This document shows positions 24,952 to 31,448 of a DNA stretch of 33,896 nucleotides, one piece after another (position 1 is the stretch's first letter; every line of letters starts with the position of its first letter). Source of the DNA: an uncultured Chromatiaceae bacterium (GTDB lineage Bacteria; Pseudomonadota; Gammaproteobacteria; Enterobacterales; Alteromonadaceae); contig CAMLSF010000020.1 in NCBI GenBank assembly GCA_946482615.1, positions 1 through 33,896 on the forward strand, read 5' to 3'. The notes under the pieces are model-generated. The model was given only the letters and a program-made list of their open reading frames with translations, made no database searches and was not told where the DNA came from. A program made the translations under genes and the position numbers.

Positions 24952-26499
24952 ATGTTTACGCAAGAACTCGCCCGTTTTGACCAACTGTATTTACAATCGA
25001 CTGACTGGCCAGTGAATGAATTTCATCACTGGGACACAGTCAATTTTTTACCTCTGGAACCTAAGGCTAAGCTCAGTCTTCTGCGAGCCTTCATTCCAGA
25101 TTCTGTCCCTCTGATTTTATGGCGAAAATTACAGCTATTGCTGCTTGGTGACTCAGGTGTTGATGAACACAAGTTGTTTCGCCTCTTCAGTACCTTGCCT
25201 TTCTTGCAACAATATTTATTTTATAGTCAGCTGATGCGGGCCAATTTTGTCGGCCAGTCTTTTGCTTATGACTACGCTCCTTTATACCGGGTGATGATTG
25301 AGAAATTTTGTCAACAAAGTGCAGAGTATTGTTATGTAAGCCCTTTGATAGGCAATGGTAATGAAGAGATCGTTGTATTACTGACCAACCAGTTTGTTAC
25401 CGTCCAGCACGGGCCTACACTGACTATTCTAAATTACGCCAGTGCGTTAAAAGCCATGGGGAAACATCCAGTGGTCATTTGCTGCACCAGCGTAGCTAAG
25501 TCTGGCCATTATGTGTATCCGATGCCTGCGCCGGTATTTTTTGGCACAGTTCGTAATGAATATTTTCAGGGCGAGATGTTGTTTGATTTAGATACAGGTA
25601 AACATCAACCCCATGCTGGCGGGTCTGTGGTGAAATGTTGGGATCAGTTATTTGATTTTATGCAACTGACACCTATGGACGATACTGAACATCTGGTCGA
25701 TTTAGTTAATGTCATTAACCAAATCAACCCACGCTTTATTATTGGCGTCGGTGGTTTAAATCCAGTGCTGGAGTTTATAGCCCAAAGCCGGCCTGTGTTG
25801 AATGTGCCTTGCGTGACCTCATTAGTGACTCCTTTATATGCTGTTCCTGTACTGCATCGTGACTTGACTGAAAAAGATCAACAACGGGTTGAGTCTTTAG
25901 CTATCACTCATCCGGTCTTAACCAGTAGGTTACCTTTCCGGCTGCGTAAGTTTGACTGTGTTAAAAATAGCAAGGTCACAGACAAAGTGCTTAAGTTCGC
26001 TATTGTCGGTTACCGGCTTGAACACGAAATGCGTTCAGATTTTATTGAAACTTTACTGCTTATTAAAAAACAGCTGCCGCAATCTGCTTTTGTGATTATT
26101 GGGCCTGATGCAGTGGAAGGATTTCCGGCGGAGTTACAATCCTGTAGTTATTTCAGTGGCAGGGTCAGTAATGCCATAGACCTTATTGCCAATTGCCACT
26201 TTATGCTTAATCCAAAACGCCAGGGTGGCGGGACTTCAGCTATTGAAGCTCTAAGTCTCGGGATTCCGGTACTGACTGAAGCCTATGGCGATGTGTACCA
26301 ATATATAGGGGATGACTTTGTGTTTTCGTCTGATCAGGAACGACTGGAGTTTATTCAGCGTTATTTGGCGGATGAAAAATTTGCTGCTTTCTATACTCAG
26401 ACTTGTCTGGACGCTGCTGCAAAAGCCACAGACTCCTCAGCCATAGTTCAGCAACTGCTGCTTGATTACGACAGTTACATCTACCAACTTCAGCATTAA
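24952..26499 (+). CDS. GT-B-like glycosyltransferase, probable flagellin glycosylation
   Basis: The 515-residue protein looks like a GT-B fold glycosyltransferase. The first 145 residues are a helical region I cannot assign. An N-terminal Rossmann-like segment starts at about 150 with QHGPTLTILNYASALKAMGK and HPVVICC. The C-terminal donor-binding half has KFAIVGYRL, SAFVIIGPDA and the motif NPKRQGGGTSAIEALSLGIP (residues 420-439), where Glu432 and the Gly-rich turn fit the nucleotide-sugar loop of GT4-like enzymes. There is no signal peptide or membrane span, so it acts in the cytoplasm. It sits between flgL and the first flagellin, the position of fgt/glycosylation genes in Pseudomonas, so flagellin is the likely substrate. 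That link is inference; the sugar is unknown. It may be cotranscribed with flgKL. Confidence 0.75.
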   Translation: MFTQELARFDQLYLQSTDWPVNEFHHWDTVNFLPLEPKAKLSLLRAFIPDSVPLILWRKLQLLLLGDSGVDEHKLFRLFSTLPFLQQYLFYSQLMRANFVGQSFAYDYAPLYRVMIEKFCQQSAEYCYVSPLIGNGNEEIVVLLTNQFVTVQHGPTLTILNYASALKAMGKHPVVICCTSVAKSGHYVYPMPAPVFFGTVRNEYFQGEMLFDLDTGKHQPHAGGSVVKCWDQLFDFMQLTPMDDTEHLVDLVNVINQINPRFIIGVGGLNPVLEFIAQSRPVLNVPCVTSLVTPLYAVPVLHRDLTEKDQQRVESLAITHPVLTSRLPFRLRKFDCVKNSKVTDKVLKFAIVGYRLEHEMRSDFIETLLLIKKQLPQSAFVIIGPDAVEGFPAELQSCSYFSGRVSNAIDLIANCHFMLNPKRQGGGTSAIEALSLGIPVLTEAYGDVYQYIGDDFVFSSDQERLEFIQRYLADEKFAAFYTQTCLDAAAKATDSSAIVQQLLLDYDSYIYQLQH

Positions 26500-26621
26500 A
26501 CTCAAGGTCGGAGCAAGCCTTAAGGTGAAGTTCCGACCGTGAAACTTCAATCACACTTTCACTTAAACTCTGTTATCCCTCGCATTTTTTGTCTATTTGA
26601 CCATAAAACCAACATTTGAAC

Positions 26622-26648
26622 TAAAGTTCTGAAGTAGGGTGCCGATAC
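26622..26648 (+). promoter_or_regulatory. sigma28 promoter P1 of flagellin 1
   Basis: TAAAGTTC and GCCGATAC are 11 bases apart, 7 of 8 matches in each box. The spacer and initially transcribed bases (TGAAGT, then AGTTA) resemble the flagellin 4 promoter. Leader of about 160 nt. Confidence 0.88.
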
Positions 26649-26724
26649 TATAGTTAGCTGCAAAAATATCCTCAATAAAATAATGTAACCTACTAAATTT
26701 ATTCAATAAAATTAAAGAAAATCC

Positions 26725-26751
26725 TAAAGAAAAACCTCCTGGCGCCGATAC
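26725..26751 (+). promoter_or_regulatory. sigma28 promoter P2 of flagellin 1
   Basis: TAAAGAAA and GCCGATAC are 11 bases apart. The boxes and the following CAGTA match the flagellin 2 promoter. Leader of about 57 nt. Confidence 0.8.
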
Positions 26752-26814
26752 AGTAATTAAGCAGGGAACAATAAAATAATTACTCTGCATACATAAAAAC
26801 TCAGGAGATATATC

Positions 26815-27645
26815 ATGGCTTTATTTGTTAATACTAACGTTTCGGCGTTAAATGCCCAAAGGCAGCTAATCAATTCAGGCAAATCATTAGATACAGCGTT
26901 TCAACGTTTATCTTCAGGTTTCCGTATCAATAGTGCTGCAGATGATGCTGCAGGCTTACAAATCAGTAACCGTTTAACCAGTCAGATTAATGGTCTGGAT
27001 CAAGCAATAAGAAATGCAAACGATGGTATTTCATTAGCCCAGGTTGCTGAAGGCGCCATGGATGAAATTACTAACGCCTTACAACGAATTCGTGTACTTG
27101 CAGTACAGTCGCAAAATGGTATCAACAGTTCCAGTGACCGTATTGCACTGCAAAAAGAAGTATCAGCATTAAAAGCTGAAATCAGCCGGATTGCAGCTAC
27201 AACTCAGTTTGGTGGTGTGAAGTTACTGGATGGCAAATACTCATCCACTTTCCTGGTGGGAGCTAATGCAGGCCAGACCATTAGCGTCAATATCTCCAGA
27301 GCCGGTGGTGGTTTCGGTTCTTCAGGTTTAGGTATTGCAGGTTTAAGTATCAGCAGTTTAGCTGGTGCTTCCAGGGCATTGGCCAGTATCGACAGTGCGA
27401 TTAATGTGATTGACTCCAAGCGGGCAGACCTAGGTGCGATTCAAAACCGTTTCCAGTCAACAATCCGTAACTTATCGAACATAGTCGAAAATATTTCAGC
27501 AGCACGTAGCCGGATCAAAGATACCGATTTTGCAAAAGAGACAGCTGATTTAACCCGTGCGCAGATTTTGCAGCAGGCCAGTACCACCATTCTGTCCCAG
27601 GCGAATCAAAGACCGCAATCAGCATTGTCTTTGTTACAAGGTTAA
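26815..27645 (+). CDS. flagellin 1
   Basis: Flagellin polymerises into the filament after export through the hook. The 276-residue protein keeps the D0/D1 helices: N-terminal [14 protein letters not shown] and [20 protein letters not shown]-terminal [20 protein letters not shown] and [20 protein letters not shown]. The hypervariable D2/D3 domains are almost absent; only a Gly/Ser-rich segment (about 168-190) joins the halves. It differs from flagellin 2 at about 13 of 276 positions and, like it, ends SLLQG. It has two sigma28 promoters and AGGAGA before the ATG. A terminator follows at 27711. Ser/Thr sites in the central segment could carry glycan, which is inference. Confidence 0.95.
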   Translation: MALFVNTNVSALNAQRQLINSGKSLDTAFQRLSSGFRINSAADDAAGLQISNRLTSQINGLDQAIRNANDGISLAQVAEGAMDEITNALQRIRVLAVQSQNGINSSSDRIALQKEVSALKAEISRIAATTQFGGVKLLDGKYSSTFLVGANAGQTISVNISRAGGGFGSSGLGIAGLSISSLAGASRALASIDSAINVIDSKRADLGAIQNRFQSTIRNLSNIVENISAARSRIKDTDFAKETADLTRAQILQQASTTILSQANQRPQSALSLLQG

Positions 27646-27710
27646 TTATTCAGAAAAACTACTACATATTGAATCGATCTTTTGTACGACTCCTGAGCTT
27701 TATGCTCTTT

Positions 27711-27741
27711 GGCCATACGGCGTTGCTGTATGGCCTTTTTT
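27711..27741 (+). terminator. terminator after flagellin 1
   Basis: Perfect 8-bp stem GGCCATAC / GTATGGCC, 9-base loop, then a run of six T. Confidence 0.9.
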
Positions 27742-27788
27742 ATTTGTTCCTTATAGTGGAATGTTTTGTTTTTTAATTTAAAAACGTC

Positions 27789-27815
27789 TAAAGAAATAAT
27801 ATTGTTTGCCGATAC
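27789..27815 (+). promoter_or_regulatory. sigma28 promoter of flagellin 2
   Basis: TAAAGAAA and GCCGATAC are separated by 11 bases and followed by AGTA, as in P2 of flagellin 1. Leader of about 68 nt, AT-rich, ending CTCAGGAGA. Confidence 0.85.
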
Positions 27816-27890
27816 AGTATTTGAGTGGATTAGATTAATTATAAAATGACGTGTCCACTTTTTATTCAATAAACGCTCAGGAGAAAAGTT

Positions 27891-28721
27891 ATGGCGTTAT
27901 TTGTAAATACCAATGTCTCGGCGCTGAATGCGCAGAGGCAACTTATAAACTCGGGTAAAACCCTTGATACATCATTTCAGCGTCTTTCGTCTGGTTTTCG
28001 CATCAATAGTGCAGCAGATGACGCAGCTGGTTTGCAGATCAGCAACCGCCTGACCGCCCAGATACAGGGTCTGGATCAGGCGATCAGAAACGCCAATGAC
28101 GGCATTTCGTTATCCCAGGTGGCAGAAGGGGCCATGGATGAGATTACCAATGCGTTGCAGCGCATCCGGGTTTTAGCTGTGCAATCGCAGAACGGCATCA
28201 ACAGTTCGGCAGATCGTGTGGCGCTGCAAAAAGAAGTGTCGGCGTTAAAGACTGAGATCAGTCGTATCGCTACAACCACCCAGTTTGGTGGTGTGAAATT
28301 GCTTGATGGGAAATATTCGTCGACTTTTCTGGTGGGAGCCAATGCGGGCCAGACCATCAGTGTGAATATCTCCCGGACCGGTGGTGGATTTGGTTCATCC
28401 GGATTGGGTATAGCAGGTTTAAGTATCAGTAGCTTAGCCGGCGCGTCCAGAGCTCTGGCACAAATCGACAGTGCGATCAACGTCATCGACTCCAAGCGAG
28501 CCGACCTGGGTGCGATTCAAAACCGCTTCCAGTCCACGATACGCAACTTGTCGAACATAGTGGAAAACATCTCGGCAGCACGCAGCCGGATTAAAGATAC
28601 AGATTTCGCGAAGGAAACGGCCGAACTGACCAGATCGCAGATCCTGCAACAGGCCAGTACCACCATCTTATCGCAGGCAAATCAAAGACCACAGTCGGCA
28701 TTGTCACTGTTACAGGGTTAA
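27891..28721 (+). CDS. flagellin 2
   Basis: This 276-residue flagellin is about 95 percent identical in protein to flagellin 1 (for example S24T, A28S, S56A, N59Q, and an S to Q change in LAQIDS) but its codons differ at many third positions, with more CTG, TTG, TCG and GCG. D0/D1 helices are complete and the centre is the same short Gly/Ser-rich linker. It ends SLLQG. No T-tract terminator follows; instead there are hairpins before flagellin 3, so read-through into flagellin 3 is plausible. Confidence 0.95.
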   Translation: MALFVNTNVSALNAQRQLINSGKTLDTSFQRLSSGFRINSAADDAAGLQISNRLTAQIQGLDQAIRNANDGISLSQVAEGAMDEITNALQRIRVLAVQSQNGINSSADRVALQKEVSALKTEISRIATTTQFGGVKLLDGKYSSTFLVGANAGQTISVNISRTGGGFGSSGLGIAGLSISSLAGASRALAQIDSAINVIDSKRADLGAIQNRFQSTIRNLSNIVENISAARSRIKDTDFAKETAELTRSQILQQASTTILSQANQRPQSALSLLQG

Positions 28722-28725
28722 CAGA

Positions 28726-28848
28726 GTAGACAGAACTTCTAAGTTCAGCGACTGAGTCTACCCAGGCTGGTTGATGCGACAAAAGCATCACAGATAACGG
28801 GTATGCAACGAATAGCACTGGTTCAGGAAGGCATTGGGCGCCTGAACC
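28726..28848 (+). repeat. three hairpins between flagellins 2 and 3
   Basis: Inverted repeats lie at 28726-28761 (GTAGAC/GTCTAC enclosing GAACTT/AAGTTC), 28772-28790 (TGATGC/GCATCA) and 28820-28848 (GGTTCAGG/CCTGAACC). None has a T run after it, so they are not standard terminators. They may stabilise or mark processing of a flagellin 2-3 transcript. Confidence 0.55.
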
Positions 28849-28925
28849 GTACGACCAACTTTATGGCACTGCTCTGACGCACCTATAGCGAGGAGCTCCT
28901 GCCAGAGGAAAAAAGGAAAGGCTTT

Positions 28926-28955
28926 ATGGCTACTTATTTACTAACCGGAGGATGA
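28926..28955 (+). CDS. possible 9-codon leader ORF before flagellin 3
   Basis: ATG at 28926 after AGGAAAGG encodes MATYLLTGG and stops at TGA 28953-28955, four bases before the flagellin 3 ATG. The two Gly codons form the GGAGGA that is the flagellin 3 ribosome binding site. It may couple or tune translation, or be chance; nothing else supports it. Confidence 0.3.
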   Translation: MATYLLTGG

Positions 28956-28959
28956 CACC

Positions 28960-29787
28960 ATGTCATTATATGTCAATACCAACGTATCAGCGATCAATGC
29001 ACAACGTCAGTTAATTACTTCTGGCAATTCATTGGATACGGCGTTTAAACGTTTATCGTCAGGTTTCCGTATCAACAGCGCTGCTGACGATGCGGCAGGT
29101 TTACAGATCAGTAACCGTTTATCAAGCCAGATCAATGGTTTGAACCAGGCCATCAGCAATGCCAACGACGGCATTTCTCTGGCACAAACGGCCGAAGGTG
29201 CGATGGATGAGATCACTAACTCTCTGCAGCGTATCCGGGTACTGGCAGTACAATCGCAAAATGGTATCAATAGTTCGGCAGATCGTGTTGCATTGCAAAA
29301 AGAAGTATCAGCGCTGAAAACGGAAATCAGCCGCATTGCAACTACAACTCAGTTCGGGGGCATTAAGCTGCTGGACGGTAAGTTCTCCGCCAAGTTCCTG
29401 GTTGGAGCCAATGCCGGACAAAATATCAGCGTGAATTTATCACGCACTGGTGGGGGTTACGGTGCATCAGGTTTGGGTATCAATAACTTATCGATATCCA
29501 GTGTTGGTGGTGCATCAGCTGCATTAGCCAGCATCGATAGTGCAATCAAAACTATCGATAGTGCAAGAGCGGATCTGGGTGCGTTACAAAACCGGTTCCA
29601 ATCGACCATTCGTAACCTGAGTAACATAGTGGAAAACGTGTCAGCAGCGCGCAGCCGGATCAGAGATACTGATTTTGCTAAAGAAACCGCAGAGTTGACT
29701 CGTTCGCAGATCCTGCAACAGGCCAGCACAACTATCCTGTCTCAGGCGAATCAGCGTCCACAGGCTGCCTTGTCACTGTTAGGTTAA
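28960..29787 (+). CDS. flagellin 3
   Basis: This 275-residue flagellin begins [18 protein letters not shown] and ends AALSLLG. It groups with flagellin 4: both have [23 protein letters not shown] and [20 protein letters not shown] where flagellins 1 and 2 have other residues. D0/D1 helices are complete and the central linker is short. GGAGGA lies 7 bases upstream. I find no sigma28, sigma54 or convincing sigma70 promoter in the 238 bases before it. A strong terminator follows. Confidence 0.95.
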   Translation: MSLYVNTNVSAINAQRQLITSGNSLDTAFKRLSSGFRINSAADDAAGLQISNRLSSQINGLNQAISNANDGISLAQTAEGAMDEITNSLQRIRVLAVQSQNGINSSADRVALQKEVSALKTEISRIATTTQFGGIKLLDGKFSAKFLVGANAGQNISVNLSRTGGGYGASGLGINNLSISSVGGASAALASIDSAIKTIDSARADLGALQNRFQSTIRNLSNIVENVSAARSRIRDTDFAKETAELTRSQILQQASTTILSQANQRPQAALSLLG

Positions 29788-29820
29788 TTTAAAACCCGGT
29801 AGTAATAAGATAGTCAGAAG

Positions 29821-29850
29821 AACGGACCCCACAAGGGTCCGTTTTTTTTT
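29821..29850 (+). terminator. terminator after flagellin 3
   Basis: Perfect stem ACGGACCC / GGGTCCGT with a 5-base loop and nine T. Confidence 0.93.
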
Positions 29851-29986
29851 GCCTTTTTAAACTTATTCAGCAATAAAACAATGATATTTTTATTTATTTT
29901 TAAAAAATTTTTATTCGTAACTTGTTGAAAAATAAATAAAAGAGAAATTAATTGCCGCTTAATGGAAAAAAATTGCCTTTTTTTAC

Positions 29987-30013
29987 TAAAGTCCTGAAGT
30001 TGCTTGCCGATAG
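29987..30013 (+). promoter_or_regulatory. sigma28 promoter of flagellin 4
   Basis: TAAAGTCC and GCCGATAG are 11 bases apart; the spacer starts TGAAGT as in flagellin 1 P1. It sits downstream of a long A/T tract. Confidence 0.87.
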
Positions 30014-30021
30014 CTAGTTAA

Positions 30022-30093
30022 GCCAAATTGCAGTTTGGCGAGAATTGCGGGGTTCCGCTTAACAATAAAGGTTGTGCCAGGGTTTGCAGACCC
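30022..30093 (+). promoter_or_regulatory. structured 5' leader of flagellin 4
   Basis: Three short hairpins can form: GCCAAA-TTGCAG-TTTGGC (30022-30039), GCGG-GGTT-CCGC (30047-30058) and GGGT-TTGCAG-ACCC (30080-30093). The first and third show the same six-base loop TTGCAG. An alternative long-range pairing joins GTTAAGC (30017-30023) to GCTTAAC (30057-30063). The ribosome binding site AAGGAG (30105-30110) lies outside these stems. Confidence 0.4.
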
Positions 30094-30116
30094 GTCGCAG
30101 CTTTAAGGAGTGACTT

Positions 30117-30944
30117 ATGGCTTTAGCAGTAAACACCAACGTATCCGCGTTAAACGCACAACGCCAGTTATTAACTTCAGGCAGTGCATTAGATACGTCA
30201 TACAAACGTTTATCTTCTGGTTTTCGTATCAACAGCGCAGCTGACGATGCGGCAGGTTTGCAAATTAGCAACCGTTTAACCAGTCAAATCAATGGTTTAA
30301 ATCAGGCTATTAGTAACGCGAACGACGGTATTTCAGTGGCTCAGGTTGCTGAAGGTGCGATGGATGAAATTACAACTTCATTACAACGTATCCGTGTATT
30401 AGCGGTACAATCACAAAACGGTATCAATGGCTCAGCAGACCGTCTTGCATTACAGAAAGAAGTTTCAGCGTTAAAAACTGAAATCAGCCGTATCGCTCAG
30501 AATACTCAGTTTGGTAACATCGACTTACTGAAAGGTAACTTCTCTGCGAAATTCCTGGTCGGTGCTAACGCTGGTCAAACTATCAGTATCAACCTGTCAC
30601 GCACTGGTGGTGGTTACGGTACTTCAGGTTTAGGCCTGTCTAATCTGTCTGTATCTAGTGTTGGTGGTGCATCTGCTGCTTTGGCAAGTATCGATAGTGC
30701 GATCAAAACCATTGACTCAGCCCGTGCCGATCTGGGTGCGTTGCAAAACCGCTTCCAGTCTACAATCCGTAACTTAAGCAATATCGTTGAAAACGTATCA
30801 GCTGCCCGCAGCCAGATCCGTGATACAGATTTTGCGAAAGAAACTGCCGAGTTGACCCGGGCACAGATATTGCAGCAGGCCAGTACTACTATCCTGTCGC
30901 AGGCTAACACCAGACCTCAAACTGCACTATCCTTATTAGGTTAA
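30117..30944 (+). CDS. flagellin 4
   Basis: This 275-residue flagellin starts [20 protein letters not shown] and ends TALSLLG. It pairs with flagellin 3 in sequence but has its own residues in the linker (FGNIDLLKGNF, YGTSGLGLSNLSVSS) and near the end (ANTRPQTA). Its Leu codons are mostly TTA and its codon choice is more uniform than in flagellin 2, which suggests strong expression. It has the best ribosome binding site (TTAAGGAG) and a sigma28 promoter after an AT tract, so it is my guess for the major filament subunit. Confidence 0.95.
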   Translation: MALAVNTNVSALNAQRQLLTSGSALDTSYKRLSSGFRINSAADDAAGLQISNRLTSQINGLNQAISNANDGISVAQVAEGAMDEITTSLQRIRVLAVQSQNGINGSADRLALQKEVSALKTEISRIAQNTQFGNIDLLKGNFSAKFLVGANAGQTISINLSRTGGGYGTSGLGLSNLSVSSVGGASAALASIDSAIKTIDSARADLGALQNRFQSTIRNLSNIVENVSAARSQIRDTDFAKETAELTRAQILQQASTTILSQANTRPQTALSLLG

Positions 30945-30973
30945 TACTAGCCTTTAAGGTACAGAGTGAGAAC

Positions 30974-31007
30974 GGCGAAGGCTAATGTTAAAGTCTTCGC
31001 CAGTTTT
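30974..31007 (+). terminator. weak terminator after flagellin 4, overlapping the flaG promoter
   Basis: GGCGAAG (30974-30980) pairs with CTTCGCC (30995-31001), followed by AGTTTT. The T run is short. The loop and 3' arm contain the -35 box of the flaG sigma28 promoter. Confidence 0.45.
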
Positions 31008-31015
31008 GCCGATAC
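30989..31015 (+). promoter_or_regulatory. sigma28 promoter for flaG-fliD-fliS
   Basis: TAAAGTCT and GCCGATAC are 11 bases apart. The -10 ends only 14 bases before the flaG ATG at 31030, so the transcript would have almost no leader. Confidence 0.82.
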
Positions 31016-31029
31016 AGAGGTAGATGCAA

Positions 31030-31434
31030 ATGAGTTCAGTAATTACGGGTAATTTTGGTTATCAGCCAACGGCCCCCCAAGCTGCAGCTAATGTCGCAGT
31101 TGAGCTGAACGATAAAAAAAGTGCTCCTGAGACGGTTTTACCACTATCCAAAGACAAAACTGAGCAAAAACAAACTCAGCAAAATGTTACTGCGGATGAG
31201 TTAGGCGAAGCTGTTGAGAATATCAATCAGTTTGTTAATTCTCAGGGACGCACTTTAAATTTTTCGGTCGATGAAGAGTCCGGTAAACCTGTAGTGAAAG
31301 TGATTGATTTTGAGACCAAAGAAGTGATTCGGCAGATCCCGTCTGAAGAAGTACTGACTATGGCCAAAGCAATCAAAAAATTACAGGAAGATTTGGGTTC
31401 TGCGACAGGTTTGATGTTTGATAAAACGATATAA
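31030..31434 (+). CDS. flaG: flagellar protein FlaG
   Basis: FlaG proteins affect filament length in polar flagella by an unknown mechanism. The 134-residue product has a variable Lys/Gln-rich N-terminal half and the conserved C-terminal domain: AVENINQFVNSQGRTLNFSV, then VVKVIDFETKEVIRQIPSEE. ATGs occur at 31024 and 31030; AGAGG at 31016-31020 is better spaced for 31030. It is first in flaG-fliD-fliS-fliT-like, with 14 bases before fliD. Its sigma28 promoter overlaps the flagellin 4 terminator hairpin. Confidence 0.9.
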   Translation: MSSVITGNFGYQPTAPQAAANVAVELNDKKSAPETVLPLSKDKTEQKQTQQNVTADELGEAVENINQFVNSQGRTLNFSVDEESGKPVVKVIDFETKEVIRQIPSEEVLTMAKAIKKLQEDLGSATGLMFDKTI

Positions 31435-31448
31435 AGAGAGGATGAATC

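Larger units (their letters stand above)
26500..26814 (+). other. non-coding region upstream of flagellin 1
   Basis: This 315-base gap holds no gene. It begins with two mutually exclusive inverted repeats (26506-26512 with 26532-26538; 26527-26532 with 26543-26548) without a T run, then an AT-rich stretch with two sigma28 promoters, and ends in a CTCAGGAGA ribosome binding site shared with flagellin 2. Confidence 0.7.
29788..30116 (+). other. non-coding region upstream of flagellin 4
   Basis: This 329-base gap contains the flagellin 3 terminator, a very AT-rich stretch (about 29870-29985) that could act as an UP element or bend, the sigma28 promoter at 29987, and a leader of about 95 nt with several hairpins. 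No gene is seen. Confidence 0.7.

Noticed and set aside
26506..26548. Inverted repeats after the glycosyltransferase gene as a terminator
   Set aside because: Stems are 6-7 bp with long loops and no T run follows.
27824..27863. AGTGGA/TCCACT plus T run in the flagellin 2 leader as an attenuator
   Set aside because: Only 6 bp with a 24-base AT-rich loop; unlikely to be stable.
28862..28880. TGGCACT near 28863 as a sigma54 promoter of flagellin 3
   Set aside because: The GC that could be the -12 lies two bases too far from the GG.
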